Positions 1 through 9,327 are shown, numbered from the stretch's first letter. The stretch: DNA of 64,000 bases from JBNJGB01 sp051747385 (GCA_051747385.1 JBNJGB010000018.1:62001-126000); one strand, 5' to 3'. A program made the numbers and translations. Notes: a model not told the origin generated them from the letters alone.

Positions 1-640
1 GCTGGGCGCGGAAGGCCTCCATCCCGCCCTCGGCGACGGCCGCCCCGAAGCGCCCCGCCACCAGCCCGAAGACGCCCAGCGGGGCGACCCACGCGACGAG
101 GCGCACGACGCGCATCGTCACGGCCTGGCCGGACCGGCAGAGCGTGGCCACCGGCCGCCCTCGTTCACCGAGCATGCAGGTCGCGACACCGAAGACGAGG
201 CTGAAGACCACCAGCGGGAGCATCTCCACCCCGGACAGGGAGGCCGACAGGTCGTCGCTCACGAGGCCGAGGATGAGCTCCGGGATCCCGACCTCCTGCG
301 CCCGGGCGACGCCGGCGGGCACCTCAAGGCCCGTGACCTCCAAGCCGACGCCGGGCCGCACGACGCTCACCAGCAGGGCTCCGACGACCGAGGCCGCCAG
401 GGTCATCAGCGCGAAGTACAGCGCCGTGCGACCGCCGAGGCGCCCGAGCCGGTCCATGGCGCCCACGGCGGTGATGCCCGAGATCACGGAGAACACCACC
501 AGGGGCACGACGATCATCTGCAGGGCGCGGAGGAACAGCTCGCCGACCCAGTAGACGTCGGCCATGGCGCCCCCGAAAACGACGACGGACCCGAGGGCCA
601 GGGCGACGGCGGCGACGACGGCGACGAGCAGGCGGTTCAT
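1..640 (-). CDS. Dicarboxylate/amino acid:cation symporter (partial, C-terminus off window)
   Basis: An inner-membrane secondary carrier of the DAACS/SDF family, which takes up C4-dicarboxylates or acidic amino acids with Na+ or H+. Translating the minus strand from the ATG at 640 gives about 213 codons. They start with a hydrophobic helix and carry the family signature near residues 33-47 (GELFLRALQMIVVP), then VVFSVISGITAVG and further helices. Only the N-terminal half is present; the gene runs off the left edge. Its ATG overlaps the TGA of the upstream HD-domain gene (ATGA, 638-640), so it is the last visible gene of a translationally coupled operon with two HD proteins and an Fe-S carrier. 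The substrate cannot be assigned. Confidence 0.85.
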   Translation of the reverse strand, partial: MNRLLVAVVAAVALALGSVVVFGGAMADVYWVGELFLRALQMIVVPLVVFSVISGITAVGAMDRLGRLGGRTALYFALMTLAASVVGALLVSVVRPGVGLEVTGLEVPAGVARAQEVGIPELILGLVSDDLSASLSGVEMLPLVVFSLVFGVATCMLGERGRPVATLCRSGQAVTMRVVRLVAWVAPLGVFGLVAGRFGAAVAEGGMEAFRAQ

Positions 641-1938
641 CGGAGGCCCCCCTCCGACGGCTCGACGAGGCGCGCGAGCGGCTCCCGGAGCGCCGGGTGG
701 TAGCAGAGCAGCCGCTGGCGGTGGCGCAGGCGACCGAGCATCTCGACGACGTCCGAGCGATCCTCGATGAAGCGGCCCCGCCCCGCGGCGTCGATGAGGC
801 GGATCGAGCCCCGGTGCCGCTCCATGCCGGTGAAGGGGCGATAGGGAGAGTCGCGCGAGGCGTCCACCAGGACGTGGTGCTCCGGGTCGAAGCCGCGCAC
901 CCGGGCGACGGAGCGCGCGGCGGAGACCATCTCGTCGGCCCGGGCGTCGTCCGTCTCGGGCAGCCGCGCGGCCTTCCACAGGCGGCGGTGGATGAGGCCT
1001 CCGGCCAGGTCGGAGAGCACCGCGTCCTCCTCGGAGGTCCAGGCCTTCAGGGCGTACCAGACGTCCACGTCGTCGAGGCGCGCGAAGTCCGTCGGCGGCA
1101 ACGCCCCCCCCGCCAGCAGATCGCCCAGCGGCCCCGGGGGCCACCACGCGATGGCGTCGTCCAGCCGGAGCGCAGTCGCCCGCTCCAGGGCCGTCACGAG
1201 CATCCGCTCGGCCGTGCGCGAGGTCTTGTGCAGGTAGACCTGCTGGTACATGTGGAAGCGGGCCAGGAGATAGCCCTCCACGGCGGCCTGGCCGCCCCGG
1301 TGGAAGCCCAGGTGCCCGTCCACCACGTCCAGCATGGCCAGGATGCGCTCCAGGTCGAAGCTGCCGATGCGGACGCCCGTCATGTGCCCGTCACGCAGGA
1401 TGTAGTCCATGCGGTCCGCGTCGAGCTGGCTGGAGACGATCTCCCGCAGGTACGGCGGCGCGCTCTCGTCGGTCCCGGCGATGCGGGCGGCCACGCGCTC
1501 CGGCAGGCGGGCGTCCACGTCCGCCAGGGCCCGGTGGACGTCCGTGTCCGGGTCCATCACGAGGGCCACGGAGCGCTCCTCGTGGCGCTCTCCGCACAGG
1601 GCCTCCAGCGCGTGGCTGAAGGGACCGTGGCCCACGTCGTGGAGCAGCGCCGCCGCCAGGGTCACCAGGCGCTCCTCCGCCGGGATGTCGGCGCTCCGCT
1701 GCACCCGGTCCAGCATGCGCCGGGCCAGCCACGCGACCCCGATGGAGTGGGCGAAGCGCGAGTGCTCGGCGCCGTGGTAGACGAGGAAGCTCAGGGCGAG
1801 CTGGCGGATGCGCCGGAGCCGCTGGACCTCGCGGGCGTCCAGCAGCGCGATGAGCAGCCGCCCCTCGTCGGAGTCCGGCTCGAGCACGATGGTGTCGTGG
1901 ACCGGGTCCCGGTAGAGCCGTGGCTTGGCGTGAGGCAT
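637..1938 (-). CDS. HD-domain phosphohydrolase (SAMHD1/dGTPase-like), paralogue 1
   Basis: A predicted cytosolic metal-dependent phosphohydrolase of 433 aa, of the COG1078 type related to SAMHD1 and dNTP triphosphohydrolases. The metal site is visible: His in RFAHSIGV (about residue 64), HD in LLHDVGHGPFSHALE (about 100-101) and Asp in QLDADRMDYILRD (about 173-176). The N-terminal block RDPVHDTI is typical of the group. I chose the ATG at 1938; a TTG at 1974, closer to a Shine-Dalgarno-like CAGGG, would add 12 residues. It lies 51 bp (or 15 bp) downstream of a second HD paralogue and overlaps the symporter start by 4 bp. The substrate (dNTP or other nucleotide) is inferred from the family only. 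Confidence 0.85.
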   Translation of the reverse strand: MPHAKPRLYRDPVHDTIVLEPDSDEGRLLIALLDAREVQRLRRIRQLALSFLVYHGAEHSRFAHSIGVAWLARRMLDRVQRSADIPAEERLVTLAAALLHDVGHGPFSHALEALCGERHEERSVALVMDPDTDVHRALADVDARLPERVAARIAGTDESAPPYLREIVSSQLDADRMDYILRDGHMTGVRIGSFDLERILAMLDVVDGHLGFHRGGQAAVEGYLLARFHMYQQVYLHKTSRTAERMLVTALERATALRLDDAIAWWPPGPLGDLLAGGALPPTDFARLDDVDVWYALKAWTSEEDAVLSDLAGGLIHRRLWKAARLPETDDARADEMVSAARSVARVRGFDPEHHVLVDASRDSPYRPFTGMERHRGSIRLIDAAGRGRFIEDRSDVVEMLGRLRHRQRLLCYHPALREPLARLVEPSEGGLR

Positions 1939-1989
1939 CGCCACGATCGTCGCCCACCCCGCCCGGCGGCGCAAGGCGACCCTGGAGGC

Positions 1990-3420
1990 CTACGCGGGGC
2001 CGGTGCACTCCATGACCACTTCGTGGACCCGGCGCTCGAGCGCGGCGGGGTCCTGCTCGAGGCGGGGGGCGTGGTGCGGGTGCGCGAAGAGGCGGATCTT
2101 CTTCACCACCTTCACGAAGTCCTCCCCGATGCCGGCGACGATGCGCGAGCTTCGGGCGAGGGTGGTCCAGGCGCCCTGCCCGGCGCCGGCGCGGGGGTGG
2201 TGGACCGCGACGTCCGGGAGGTGGTCCTTGTCCCGGGGCGGCACGTCGAGGATGAGCGCCCCCTCCGGCAGCGGCCGGCCCTCGCGGCCCAGGACGTGAC
2301 GCAGGCGCTCGACGAGGGTGTCGGCGTCGGAGCGCTCCATGGCGTAGAGGCGCTCGTAGGCCTCGCGCTTGTCCGGGTCGTCGTAGACCCGCGACCAGGT
2401 GATGAGCCGCTTGTACGGCGCGCGCCGATCCCGCGTGATGCAGCCCAGGATGCGCGCGGCCACGCTGCGAGGCGGCGCCTCGGCCGCCAGGGAGTCCAGG
2501 AGCACGTCGTCGCCCACGCCCAGCAGCCGGGAGACGAGCTCGGAGTGGCTGGGGCGGTCCCGGATCACCACGTCCGCCCAGGCGCGCTCCAGCATCGCCG
2601 AGAGGCTGCGGACGGTGTGGTGCCAGTACACCTCGGAGAACATGGTGTAGCGGCAGAACAGGAAGATCTCCGCCGAGATGACCCCCTTGGAGGTCACGGC
2701 CAGGGCGTCCCCGTCGGCGCTGACCGTCAGGGCGTTGAGCAGCCGCTCACGGTCGTAGTTCCGGCCGTAGGGCACGCCGAGGTGGACCGAGTCCCGCCAG
2801 AGATAGTCCATCTTGTCCGCGTCCAGGGCGCTGCTGACGACGGACTGCAGCAGGCGGTCCACCGGGTCGGCCAGGTCCCGGCGGCTCGCGGTGATCAGGC
2901 GGACGACCCGCTCCGGATCCACCCCCACGCTCCGGCGCAGGATCTCCGAGATGGGCCGCCGCGCCTGGGCCAGGCCGGGGGCCCGCCCGAAGATGATCTC
3001 CCCGGCGAGGTCCTCGTGCTTCGGGGTGTCCTGTCCCCGGTGGTGGAGGGCCTCCAGCGTGTGGGCGAACGGATAGTGGCCCAGGTCGTGGAGCAGACCC
3101 GCCATGAGCACGGTGCGGACCGCCGCCTCGTCCAGGGACTGCCGCACGCTCTCGTGCTGCAGCAGGCTCTGGAGGTAGCGGACCGTGGTCCCGTAGACGC
3201 CGACGCTGTGCTCGAAGCGCGTGTGGACGGCGCCCGGGTAGACGAGGAACGTCGGCCCGAGCTGGCGGACCCGGCGAAGGCGCTGGAAGTGCGGGTGGTC
3301 GATCACCTCGGTCACGGCCGGGGTGATCGGCACGCTCTGGAACTCGGGCAGGCGGATCACCCCCTGCCCGGCCCCCGAGGGCGCCAGCTCGGGGACGCTC
3401 CAGCGTGGATCGGACGACAC
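1990..3420 (-). CDS. HD-domain phosphohydrolase (SAMHD1/dGTPase-like), paralogue 2
   Basis: A 476-aa HD-superfamily phosphohydrolase of the same COG1078 type as its downstream neighbour. The metal ligands are His71 in TRFEHSVGV, His111-Asp112 in LLHDLGHYPFAHTLE, and Asp200/202 in SALDADKMDYLWRD. The start is a GTG at 3420, nine bases after the stop of the Fe-S carrier gene with a weak ribosome binding site, so translation is probably coupled. Sequence shared with the neighbour is mostly confined to the catalytic blocks, so this is an old duplication rather than a recent one. A role in nucleotide pool control or signalling nucleotide turnover is inference; nothing here names the substrate. Confidence 0.85.
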   Translation of the reverse strand: MSSDPRWSVPELAPSGAGQGVIRLPEFQSVPITPAVTEVIDHPHFQRLRRVRQLGPTFLVYPGAVHTRFEHSVGVYGTTVRYLQSLLQHESVRQSLDEAAVRTVLMAGLLHDLGHYPFAHTLEALHHRGQDTPKHEDLAGEIIFGRAPGLAQARRPISEILRRSVGVDPERVVRLITASRRDLADPVDRLLQSVVSSALDADKMDYLWRDSVHLGVPYGRNYDRERLLNALTVSADGDALAVTSKGVISAEIFLFCRYTMFSEVYWHHTVRSLSAMLERAWADVVIRDRPSHSELVSRLLGVGDDVLLDSLAAEAPPRSVAARILGCITRDRRAPYKRLITWSRVYDDPDKREAYERLYAMERSDADTLVERLRHVLGREGRPLPEGALILDVPPRDKDHLPDVAVHHPRAGAGQGAWTTLARSSRIVAGIGEDFVKVVKKIRLFAHPHHAPRLEQDPAALERRVHEVVMECTGPA

Positions 3421-3429
3421 CCGGTCGGA

Positions 3430-3753
3430 TCAGACCGTGAAGGAGCTACCGCAGCCGCAGCTCTTCTGGGCGTTCGGGTTCTCGAAGTGGAAGCCCGAGA
3501 AGCTGAAGGTCTCGACGTAGTCGATCTTCGTCCCGTCGAGGTAGGCGAGGCTCATGGGGTCGATGTAGACCTTGACGCCGTCGCTCTCGAAGACCTCGTC
3601 TCCGTCCTTCGGCTCCGTCTCGAAGTCCATGTCGTACGTCAGGCCGGAGCATCCACCGCCCACGACCATCACGCGCACGCCGTTTTCCTGCATCTCGTGC
3701 TGGGTGGCCATGTTGCGGATCTTCTCGGCGGCGGGATTCGTCAGCGTGATCAT
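3430..3753 (-). CDS. A-type iron-sulfur carrier protein (IscA/ErpA/SufA family)
   Basis: A 107-aa scaffold or carrier that passes Fe-S clusters to apo-enzymes in the cytosol. The three conserved cysteines are present: one in GGGCSGLTY (about residue 35) and two in the C-terminal SCGCGSSF (99 and 101). The length is normal. The ATG at 3753 follows an AGAGG by five bases and is preferred over the GTG at 3759. It heads a four-gene operon with two HD phosphohydrolases and a symporter. There are no other isc or suf genes nearby, which fits an ErpA-type stand-alone carrier, but IscA, ErpA and SufA cannot be told apart here. Confidence 0.93.
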   Translation of the reverse strand: MITLTNPAAEKIRNMATQHEMQENGVRVMVVGGGCSGLTYDMDFETEPKDGDEVFESDGVKVYIDPMSLAYLDGTKIDYVETFSFSGFHFENPNAQKSCGCGSSFTV

Positions 3754-3842
3754 CGGCACCTCTGCAATGGGCTCGCGGGTCTCGGGAGCATGATAGGTCC
3801 GGTGTGCTCCGAGTCAACGACCCGGTCCGTCCGCGCATTTCC

Positions 3843-6449
3843 TCAGAACTCCGCCTCGAGCCCGAAGTTCGGGATGATCGGGAGGCCGCTGATGCTCTCC
3901 CGATCCGAGTAGTCGTAGGCGTAGTTCCAGCCTTCGTGGTTGGCCCGATTGTAGAGGTTCTGGATCTCCAGGTAGAGGTTCAGCATCCACGCGTCGAAGA
4001 CCCACCGCTTGTCGAAGCGGATGTCGAGCTGGTGGAAGGCCGGGCTCCGGTCGCTGTTCACGCGCCCGGCGATGGGCCAGAAGGTGTCGTTGTCCGCATC
4101 GAAGGTGGCCCCGACGATGGGCGTCTCCGGGTTCCCGCTCGTGTACCGGAAGCGGAAGCCGGCCTCCCACCCGCGGCCCAGCCGGAACACGCCGAGCGCC
4201 GTCAGGATGTGCGTCTGATCCGTGTCGAACGCGCGCCAGCGCTCGTCCGGGCCGTCCCGCCTCCGAGCCCGCATCAGCGTGTAGCTCACCCAGCCGAAGA
4301 AGCGCTCGCTCAGGTCGTGCCGGAGGAGAAGCTCCATGCCGTAGACCCGCCCGACGCCGTCGTTCGTGTAGCGGACGCCCTCGGTCAGCGGGTCCGCCGG
4401 GACCACCAGGTCGTCCATCGACTTGTAGAAGACCTGCAGGTCCGCCGAGAGCTTCTCCGTCAACCGCTGCTCCACGCCCAGGGACACCTGCCAGGCGCGC
4501 TCCGGACCCAGGTCCGGGTTGCCGAGCCGCTCGTCCCACTCGTCCACCTCGGGCGGCTTGTGGTACAGGCCCGCGAAGCCCTTCAGGACCGTGTCCTCCG
4601 CCACGTCCCAGCGGGTGGACAGCCGCGGGTCGACCGCGACGTAGGACGAGTCCTCCAGGGCGTAGGCCTCCACCCGGAGGCCCGGCACCAGGGTCAGGGC
4701 GTCCGCGACCCTCAGCGTCCCCTCGAGGTACGGCGCCACGAAGCGCAGCGTGCCCTGGGACTCCGAGGTGATGAAGTTCGTCGGGTCCGGCTGCGCCGCG
4801 ACCTCGCCCTCCTTGGGCGGCGCGGAGCCCCGGAAGTCCACCTCGAACGGCCAGACGCCTCCCTCCGCGCCCATGGTGAGCAGGAAGGACTCGGCGGCGT
4901 CCCACGTCACCTCCTGGCGGAGGTTGATGGGCCAGGCCTCGATGTCGAGCCGGAAGCCGCCGCCGGTGTCGAAGCCGATGCCCTGGAAGCCCGCGCTCCA
5001 CTCGGTGCGCAGTCCCACGTCGTCGATCTGGCGCTCCCAGGTGCCGGTGAGGAGGTGGAAGCGCGTCTTGCTGCGCACGCGGCCGCCGATCACGCCGCCG
5101 GAGCCCTGGGGCTCGTCGAGCACGAAGACCACCTCGTCGTCCGAGCCGTAGCCGAAGATGGACACCCGGCTGTCGTCCCGAAGCTGGTGGGTCACCCGCG
5201 CCTGGTAATCGTAGTAGCGCGGCGCCACCGTGAGGCTCAGCCCCTCGTCGGGCAGCACGGCGGGCAGGATGACGTCGATGTACGAGCGGCGCGCGGCCAC
5301 GGCCACGGCGGTGTCCTCGCCCACCGGCCCTTCCACGAGGGCGCCCGTGTGGAAGACGTTGGTCTCGAGGGTGCCGTGCCAGCGGTCGGTGCGCAGGTCG
5401 CGCAGGGAGACGTCGATGACACCGCCGGTGGCCTGCCCGTACCGCGCGGAGAAGCCCCCCGGCCAGTAGTCCACGGTCTCGATGAGGTCGGTGTTGATGA
5501 CCGAGTACAGGCCGCCGAAGTGGAAGAGCTGGGGCAGGTACTGGCCCTCCAGGACGGTGCGCGTGTCCTCCGGAGAGCTGCCCCGGATGATGGGCGGTCC
5601 GCTCCCGAAGGCGCCGCGGGCGACGCCGGGCAGGGTCTGGATGACCTTGATGGCGTCGCCGCTCGTGCCCGGGATCTTCTGGATCTCCGGCGCCCTCAGG
5701 GTGCGCTTCGCCACCTCCTTCTCGATGCGTGGGCGCTCGATGACCGTCTTGTAGTCCGCGTACAGGTCGCGCGTGACCCGGAGCTCCGTCTCGGCGACCT
5801 CGTCCTCGCCCACCTCCACGGCCATCCGGAACGGCTCGTAGTCCTCCAGGGGCACCTCGAGCGTGTAGCGCCCAGCCCCCGCGCCGCGAACCTCGAAGCG
5901 GCCCTCTGCGTCCGTGAGCACGGTCTCGTCCGTCCCCGCGACCACCACCGGGACGCCGGCGAGGGGCTTCCGCGTCCCCCGCTCGCGGACGCGCCCCCGG
6001 ATGACGACGCGCTCCGGGGGAGGCTCCGGCTCCGGAGGCTCGACCGCCTCCTCCTCGATGTCGAAGCGGACCGTGTAGCTGATGCGGACCGGCGTCGGCT
6101 CCCCGTCCACCGTGGCGGGTCGGAAGCGCATCCGCTCCACCGCCTCCACCGCGGCCTCGTCGAAGCCGTGGCCGACGGGTTCCTTCACGGTCGCCTTCGC
6201 CACCGTCCCGTCGGCGCGGACGTCGACCGCGAGGACCACCACGGCCTCCAGGCCCTCCTCGCGCGCCTCGAGCGGATACTCCGCGTCCACCTCCGTGACG
6301 GGCTGCGGTGGCACCACCACCGGCTGGCTCGGGGCCTCCTCCGCCGGCGCGTCCGGCTCGGCCGGAGCGGGCTCCGTCTGTGCGTGGGCGGCCGGCGCGA
6401 GCAGCCACGCCACGCAGCAGAGCAGCAAGCTCGACGCACGGATCGGCAC
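3843..6449 (-). CDS. TonB-dependent outer-membrane receptor with fused TonB C-terminal domain
   Basis: An 868-aa outer-membrane transporter. It has a signal peptide (about 1-23, ending AHAQ), a Pro/Glu-rich stretch, a TonB C-terminal-like domain (about 47-130, starting PVTEVDAEYPLEAREEGLEA), a carboxypeptidase-regulatory-like beta-sandwich (about 148-225, VIRGRVRERGTRKPLAGVPV), a plug domain (about 240-350) and a 22-strand-type barrel ending in Phe (EAEF), the usual barrel end. The start is GTG at 6449 behind GGAGG. TonB C-terminal domains normally sit in the periplasmic partner, so having one on the receptor is unusual. It stands between the Fe-S carrier operon and pcm. The substrate is unknown. 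Confidence 0.88.
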   Translation of the reverse strand: MPIRASSLLLCCVAWLLAPAAHAQTEPAPAEPDAPAEEAPSQPVVVPPQPVTEVDAEYPLEAREEGLEAVVVLAVDVRADGTVAKATVKEPVGHGFDEAAVEAVERMRFRPATVDGEPTPVRISYTVRFDIEEEAVEPPEPEPPPERVVIRGRVRERGTRKPLAGVPVVVAGTDETVLTDAEGRFEVRGAGAGRYTLEVPLEDYEPFRMAVEVGEDEVAETELRVTRDLYADYKTVIERPRIEKEVAKRTLRAPEIQKIPGTSGDAIKVIQTLPGVARGAFGSGPPIIRGSSPEDTRTVLEGQYLPQLFHFGGLYSVINTDLIETVDYWPGGFSARYGQATGGVIDVSLRDLRTDRWHGTLETNVFHTGALVEGPVGEDTAVAVAARRSYIDVILPAVLPDEGLSLTVAPRYYDYQARVTHQLRDDSRVSIFGYGSDDEVVFVLDEPQGSGGVIGGRVRSKTRFHLLTGTWERQIDDVGLRTEWSAGFQGIGFDTGGGFRLDIEAWPINLRQEVTWDAAESFLLTMGAEGGVWPFEVDFRGSAPPKEGEVAAQPDPTNFITSESQGTLRFVAPYLEGTLRVADALTLVPGLRVEAYALEDSSYVAVDPRLSTRWDVAEDTVLKGFAGLYHKPPEVDEWDERLGNPDLGPERAWQVSLGVEQRLTEKLSADLQVFYKSMDDLVVPADPLTEGVRYTNDGVGRVYGMELLLRHDLSERFFGWVSYTLMRARRRDGPDERWRAFDTDQTHILTALGVFRLGRGWEAGFRFRYTSGNPETPIVGATFDADNDTFWPIAGRVNSDRSPAFHQLDIRFDKRWVFDAWMLNLYLEIQNLYNRANHEGWNYAYDYSDRESISGLPIIPNFGLEAEF

Positions 6450-6535
6450 GCCCCCTCCTCGTCCACGTCCCGGGCCGCCCCACCATGGCGGCGGTGCGGC
6501 GCGGCGTCAACGCGATTCGAGGCCTGCCGGCGGGC

Positions 6536-7186
6536 TCAGAACTCCTGGGCTTCGCCGGAGAGGAGCGCGAAGGGGTGCGGGATGGGCTCGGTGCGGATCA
6601 CCTTCGTCGAGGACGCGTCGGCGGAGCGCTCCACCACCTGAAGCTCCTGGTCCTTCTCCGTGCCCACCGGCATCACGAGCCGGCCGCCGGGGCGAAGCTG
6701 GCCCTCCAGCGGCCAGGGGATCTCGTCCGCGGCGGCGTTGACGACGATGGCGTCGAAGGGCGCCGCGTCGCTCCAGCCCTGGAATCCGTCCGCGACGCGG
6801 AAGGAGACGTTGTGCAGGCCCATGTCCTCGACCAGCATCTTGCGCGCCCGGGCCGACAGCTCGGGCATCATCTCGACCGTGTGGACGGTGCCCGCCACCA
6901 CGGCCAGGAGCGAGGTCTGATAGCCCGACCCGGTGCCCACCTCGAGGACGCGCGCCTCCTCCGGCATGGCCAGGTCCTGGAGCATCCGGGCGACCATGTA
7001 CGGCGGCGAGATGGTCTGGCCCAGCCCCATGGGGAGCTGCTCGTCGTGATACATCCGGTTGTGGAGGTAGTCCGGGACGAACTCCCGGCGCGGGATGCGG
7101 CGGAACGCCTGGATGACGCGCTGATCCTCGATCCCGCGGCTCACCAGCTGCTGCTGGATCATCTCCTCCAACTCGAAGTCGAACAC
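6536..7186 (-). CDS. pcm: Protein-L-isoaspartate O-methyltransferase
   Basis: A repair enzyme that methylates L-isoaspartyl residues in damaged proteins using SAM. The 216-aa product has the SAM-binding motif LEVGTGSGYQTSLLA and the family motifs MVARMLQDL and DAIVVNAAADEIP. The reading frame extends upstream, but the GTG at 7186 is the likely start because AGGTGA lies five bases before it and the protein then begins FDFELEEMIQQQL, as in the family. Stand-alone gene between the TonB receptor and tyrS, all on the minus strand. Confidence 0.92.
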   Translation of the reverse strand: MFDFELEEMIQQQLVSRGIEDQRVIQAFRRIPRREFVPDYLHNRMYHDEQLPMGLGQTISPPYMVARMLQDLAMPEEARVLEVGTGSGYQTSLLAVVAGTVHTVEMMPELSARARKMLVEDMGLHNVSFRVADGFQGWSDAAPFDAIVVNAAADEIPWPLEGQLRPGGRLVMPVGTEKDQELQVVERSADASSTKVIRTEPIPHPFALLSGEAQEF

Positions 7187-7328
7187 GCCATCACCTCGCT
7201 GGTCGTCCGGGGACGGACCGCCCGACGGGGCACCCGCGCCACCGCATGGCCTCACACGGTATGGATCACGGGCGAACGCGCAAGGATGGAGCCTCGAGAC
7301 ACTGCAACGACCCCGGGCTGCGCCCCCC

Positions 7329-8573
7329 TCACTCCACCTCGATCTCCGCCCAGCGTTTCTTGCCCACCTTCACCACGTAGGACCCGCCGGCGGCGAGTCG
7401 GTGATCCTTGGCGGTCACGCGCTCGTCGTCGACGCTCACCGCGCCCTGCTTCAGCATCCGGCGGGCCTCGCCGCCCGACTTCACGAGCCCGGCCTCGCGC
7501 AGCGCCTGGATGACGGAGACACCGTCCCCGTCCCCCGCGACGCGGTGCCGCGGGATGTCGGACGGCCGCTGGCGCTGGCTGAAGACCCGCTCCCACTCCC
7601 GCACCGCCTCCTCGGCGGCCTCGGCGCCGTGGTAGCGCGTGACGATCTCGCGCCCGAAGTCCACCTTCGCGTCGCGGGGGTGCGCCCGGCCCTCCCGCAC
7701 GTCGTCCTTCAGGGCCCCGAGGGCGCGCGGGCTCCGCGTGGACAGGAGGTCGTAGTAGCGCCACATGAGATCGTCGCTGACGGACATCAGCTTGCCGAAC
7801 ATCTCCACGGGTGGCTCGTCCACGCCCACGTAGTTGTCGTAGGACTTGGACATCTTCTGGCCGACGATCTCGCCGTCCTCGACCCGCGCGTCGAGCCCCT
7901 CCAGCAGCGGCGTGGTGAGCACGCACTGGGGCTCCAGGCCGTACTCCTTCATGACGTGGCGGCCCACCAGCAGGTTGAAGAGCTGATCGGTCCCGCCCAG
8001 CTCCACGTCGGAGCGCAGCGCCACCGAGTCGTAGCCCTGCACCAGCGGATAGAGGAACTCGTGGACGCTGATGGACCGCCCGGACTGGAAGCGCTTCTTG
8101 AAGTCGTCGCGCTCCAGCATGCGGGCCACGTTGTAGTGAGCCGCCAGCTCGATCATGCCCTCGGCGCCCAGCTCCTTCATCCACGTGCTGTTGAAGGCGA
8201 TCTCCGTCCTGTCCCGGTCGAGGATCTTGAAGACCTGCTCCTTGTAGGTCTCCGCGTTGGCCCGGACCTCCTCGCGGCTCAGGGCCGTCCGCGTGGCGCT
8301 GCGCCCGGTCGGATCGCCGATCATCCCGGTAAAGTCGCCGATGAGGAACACCACGTGGTGCCCCAGCTCCTGGAAGTGGCGCATCTTGGTGAGCAGCACC
8401 GTGTGGCCCAGGTGCAGATCCGGCGCGGTCGGGTCGAAGCCCGCCTTGATGCGGAGCGGCCGGCCGGTCTCCCGGCTGTGCTCGAGCTTGTCCCGCAGCT
8501 CGTCCTCCACGTGGACGTCCACGGTCCCCCGCAGGAGGAGCTCGAGCTGCTCGTCGACGCTGGCGAATTCCAT
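7329..8573 (-). CDS. tyrS: Tyrosyl-tRNA synthetase
   Basis: A class I aminoacyl-tRNA synthetase of 414 aa that charges tRNA-Tyr. The HIGH-type motif is HLGH (54-57) and the second signature is KMSKS (240-244); an S4 RNA-binding domain fills the last 70 residues or so (VSVIQALREAGLVKSGGEAR). KMSKS in this context points to the TyrZ-like subgroup rather than the KFGKT type; this is a family-level inference. The start is ATG 8573 after GGGAG. About 140 bp separate it from pcm downstream. Confidence 0.95.
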   Translation of the reverse strand: MEFASVDEQLELLLRGTVDVHVEDELRDKLEHSRETGRPLRIKAGFDPTAPDLHLGHTVLLTKMRHFQELGHHVVFLIGDFTGMIGDPTGRSATRTALSREEVRANAETYKEQVFKILDRDRTEIAFNSTWMKELGAEGMIELAAHYNVARMLERDDFKKRFQSGRSISVHEFLYPLVQGYDSVALRSDVELGGTDQLFNLLVGRHVMKEYGLEPQCVLTTPLLEGLDARVEDGEIVGQKMSKSYDNYVGVDEPPVEMFGKLMSVSDDLMWRYYDLLSTRSPRALGALKDDVREGRAHPRDAKVDFGREIVTRYHGAEAAEEAVREWERVFSQRQRPSDIPRHRVAGDGDGVSVIQALREAGLVKSGGEARRMLKQGAVSVDDERVTAKDHRLAAGGSYVVKVGKKRWAEIEVE

Positions 8574-8730
8574 GGGCTCCCGTCCCGTCGTCGTTGGCGG
8601 CGCGCCATTATCACGACGCCCGGGGTCCCCGTCGAGCACCTATCCCGGCCTCGTCACCATCCGCCGGCTGCAGCTCGGGATCCGCTCGCGCCTCCCGGCG
8701 CTTCGCTCGACGTCTCGTGAGAATTCCGGG

Positions 8731-9327
8731 CTATCGGGTTTCGTCCGACGGCTCCCGGACCCGCGGGAAGCGGAGCGTCCGGCGCTCGGTGACCACCGCG
8801 TCCACCTGCATGTCGTGCTCGCCCCGGGGCACGTGGTCGACCACCTGCAGCTCGTAGGCCAGCCCGACCGCGTAGGGGGCCGGCGCCGTGGCCAGCATCC
8901 GATCGTAGAAGCCGCCGCCCTGGCCCAGCCGGTGGCCCTGGAGATCGAAGGCCACGCCGGGCACGACCAGCACGTCGATGTCCTCCCAGGGCACCCGCGG
9001 GGCGTCTTCGGGCGGCTCGCGGATGCCCCGGTAGCCGGCGACCAGCGTGTCTGGATCGTCCACGCGGCGGAAGTCCATCGCGCCGGGCCCCACGACCCGC
9101 GGGAAGGCGACCACGCCGCCCTCGGCCACCCAGCGGCGATCGAAGGCCGACGGATCCGCCTCGCCCCCCATGGCCGCGTAGACGGCGACGACCCGAGCGC
9201 CCCGGGCGAGCACCACCTCGTCGAGGCGCGCGGCCATGGCGCGGTGGGCGGCCTCCCGCGCGTCCTCGGGAATGTGCCGCCGGGCGGCGCGCACCAGGCG
9301 GCGGAGCCGGCGCTTACGCTCCTCCAC
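8731..9327 (-). CDS. 5-formyltetrahydrofolate cyclo-ligase (YgfA/MTHFS family)
   Basis: Converts 5-formyl-THF to 5,10-methenyl-THF with ATP, in one-carbon metabolism. The C-terminal signature is clear: VLVVPGVAFD followed by RLGQGGGFYDR, and the basic N-terminus RKRRLRRLVRAARR is typical. The frame is open to 9387, but those codons are a Thr run encoded by a GGTCGT hexamer repeat. The GTG at 9327 has AGGAGG at the right distance and gives a normal 198-aa protein. Upstream, on the same strand, lie a structured intergenic region and zapA, the zapA-ssrS-ygfA order known from other proteobacteria. Confidence 0.9.
   Translation of the reverse strand: MEERKRRLRRLVRAARRHIPEDAREAAHRAMAARLDEVVLARGARVVAVYAAMGGEADPSAFDRRWVAEGGVVAFPRVVGPGAMDFRRVDDPDTLVAGYRGIREPPEDAPRVPWEDIDVLVVPGVAFDLQGHRLGQGGGFYDRMLATAPAPYAVGLAYELQVVDHVPRGEHDMQVDAVVTERRTLRFPRVREPSDETR

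Noticed and set aside
697..3912. Very long plus-strand open frame opposite the Fe-S carrier and HD genes
   Set aside because: Antisense frames stay open in GC-rich DNA; its sequence has no motif and real families are on the minus strand.
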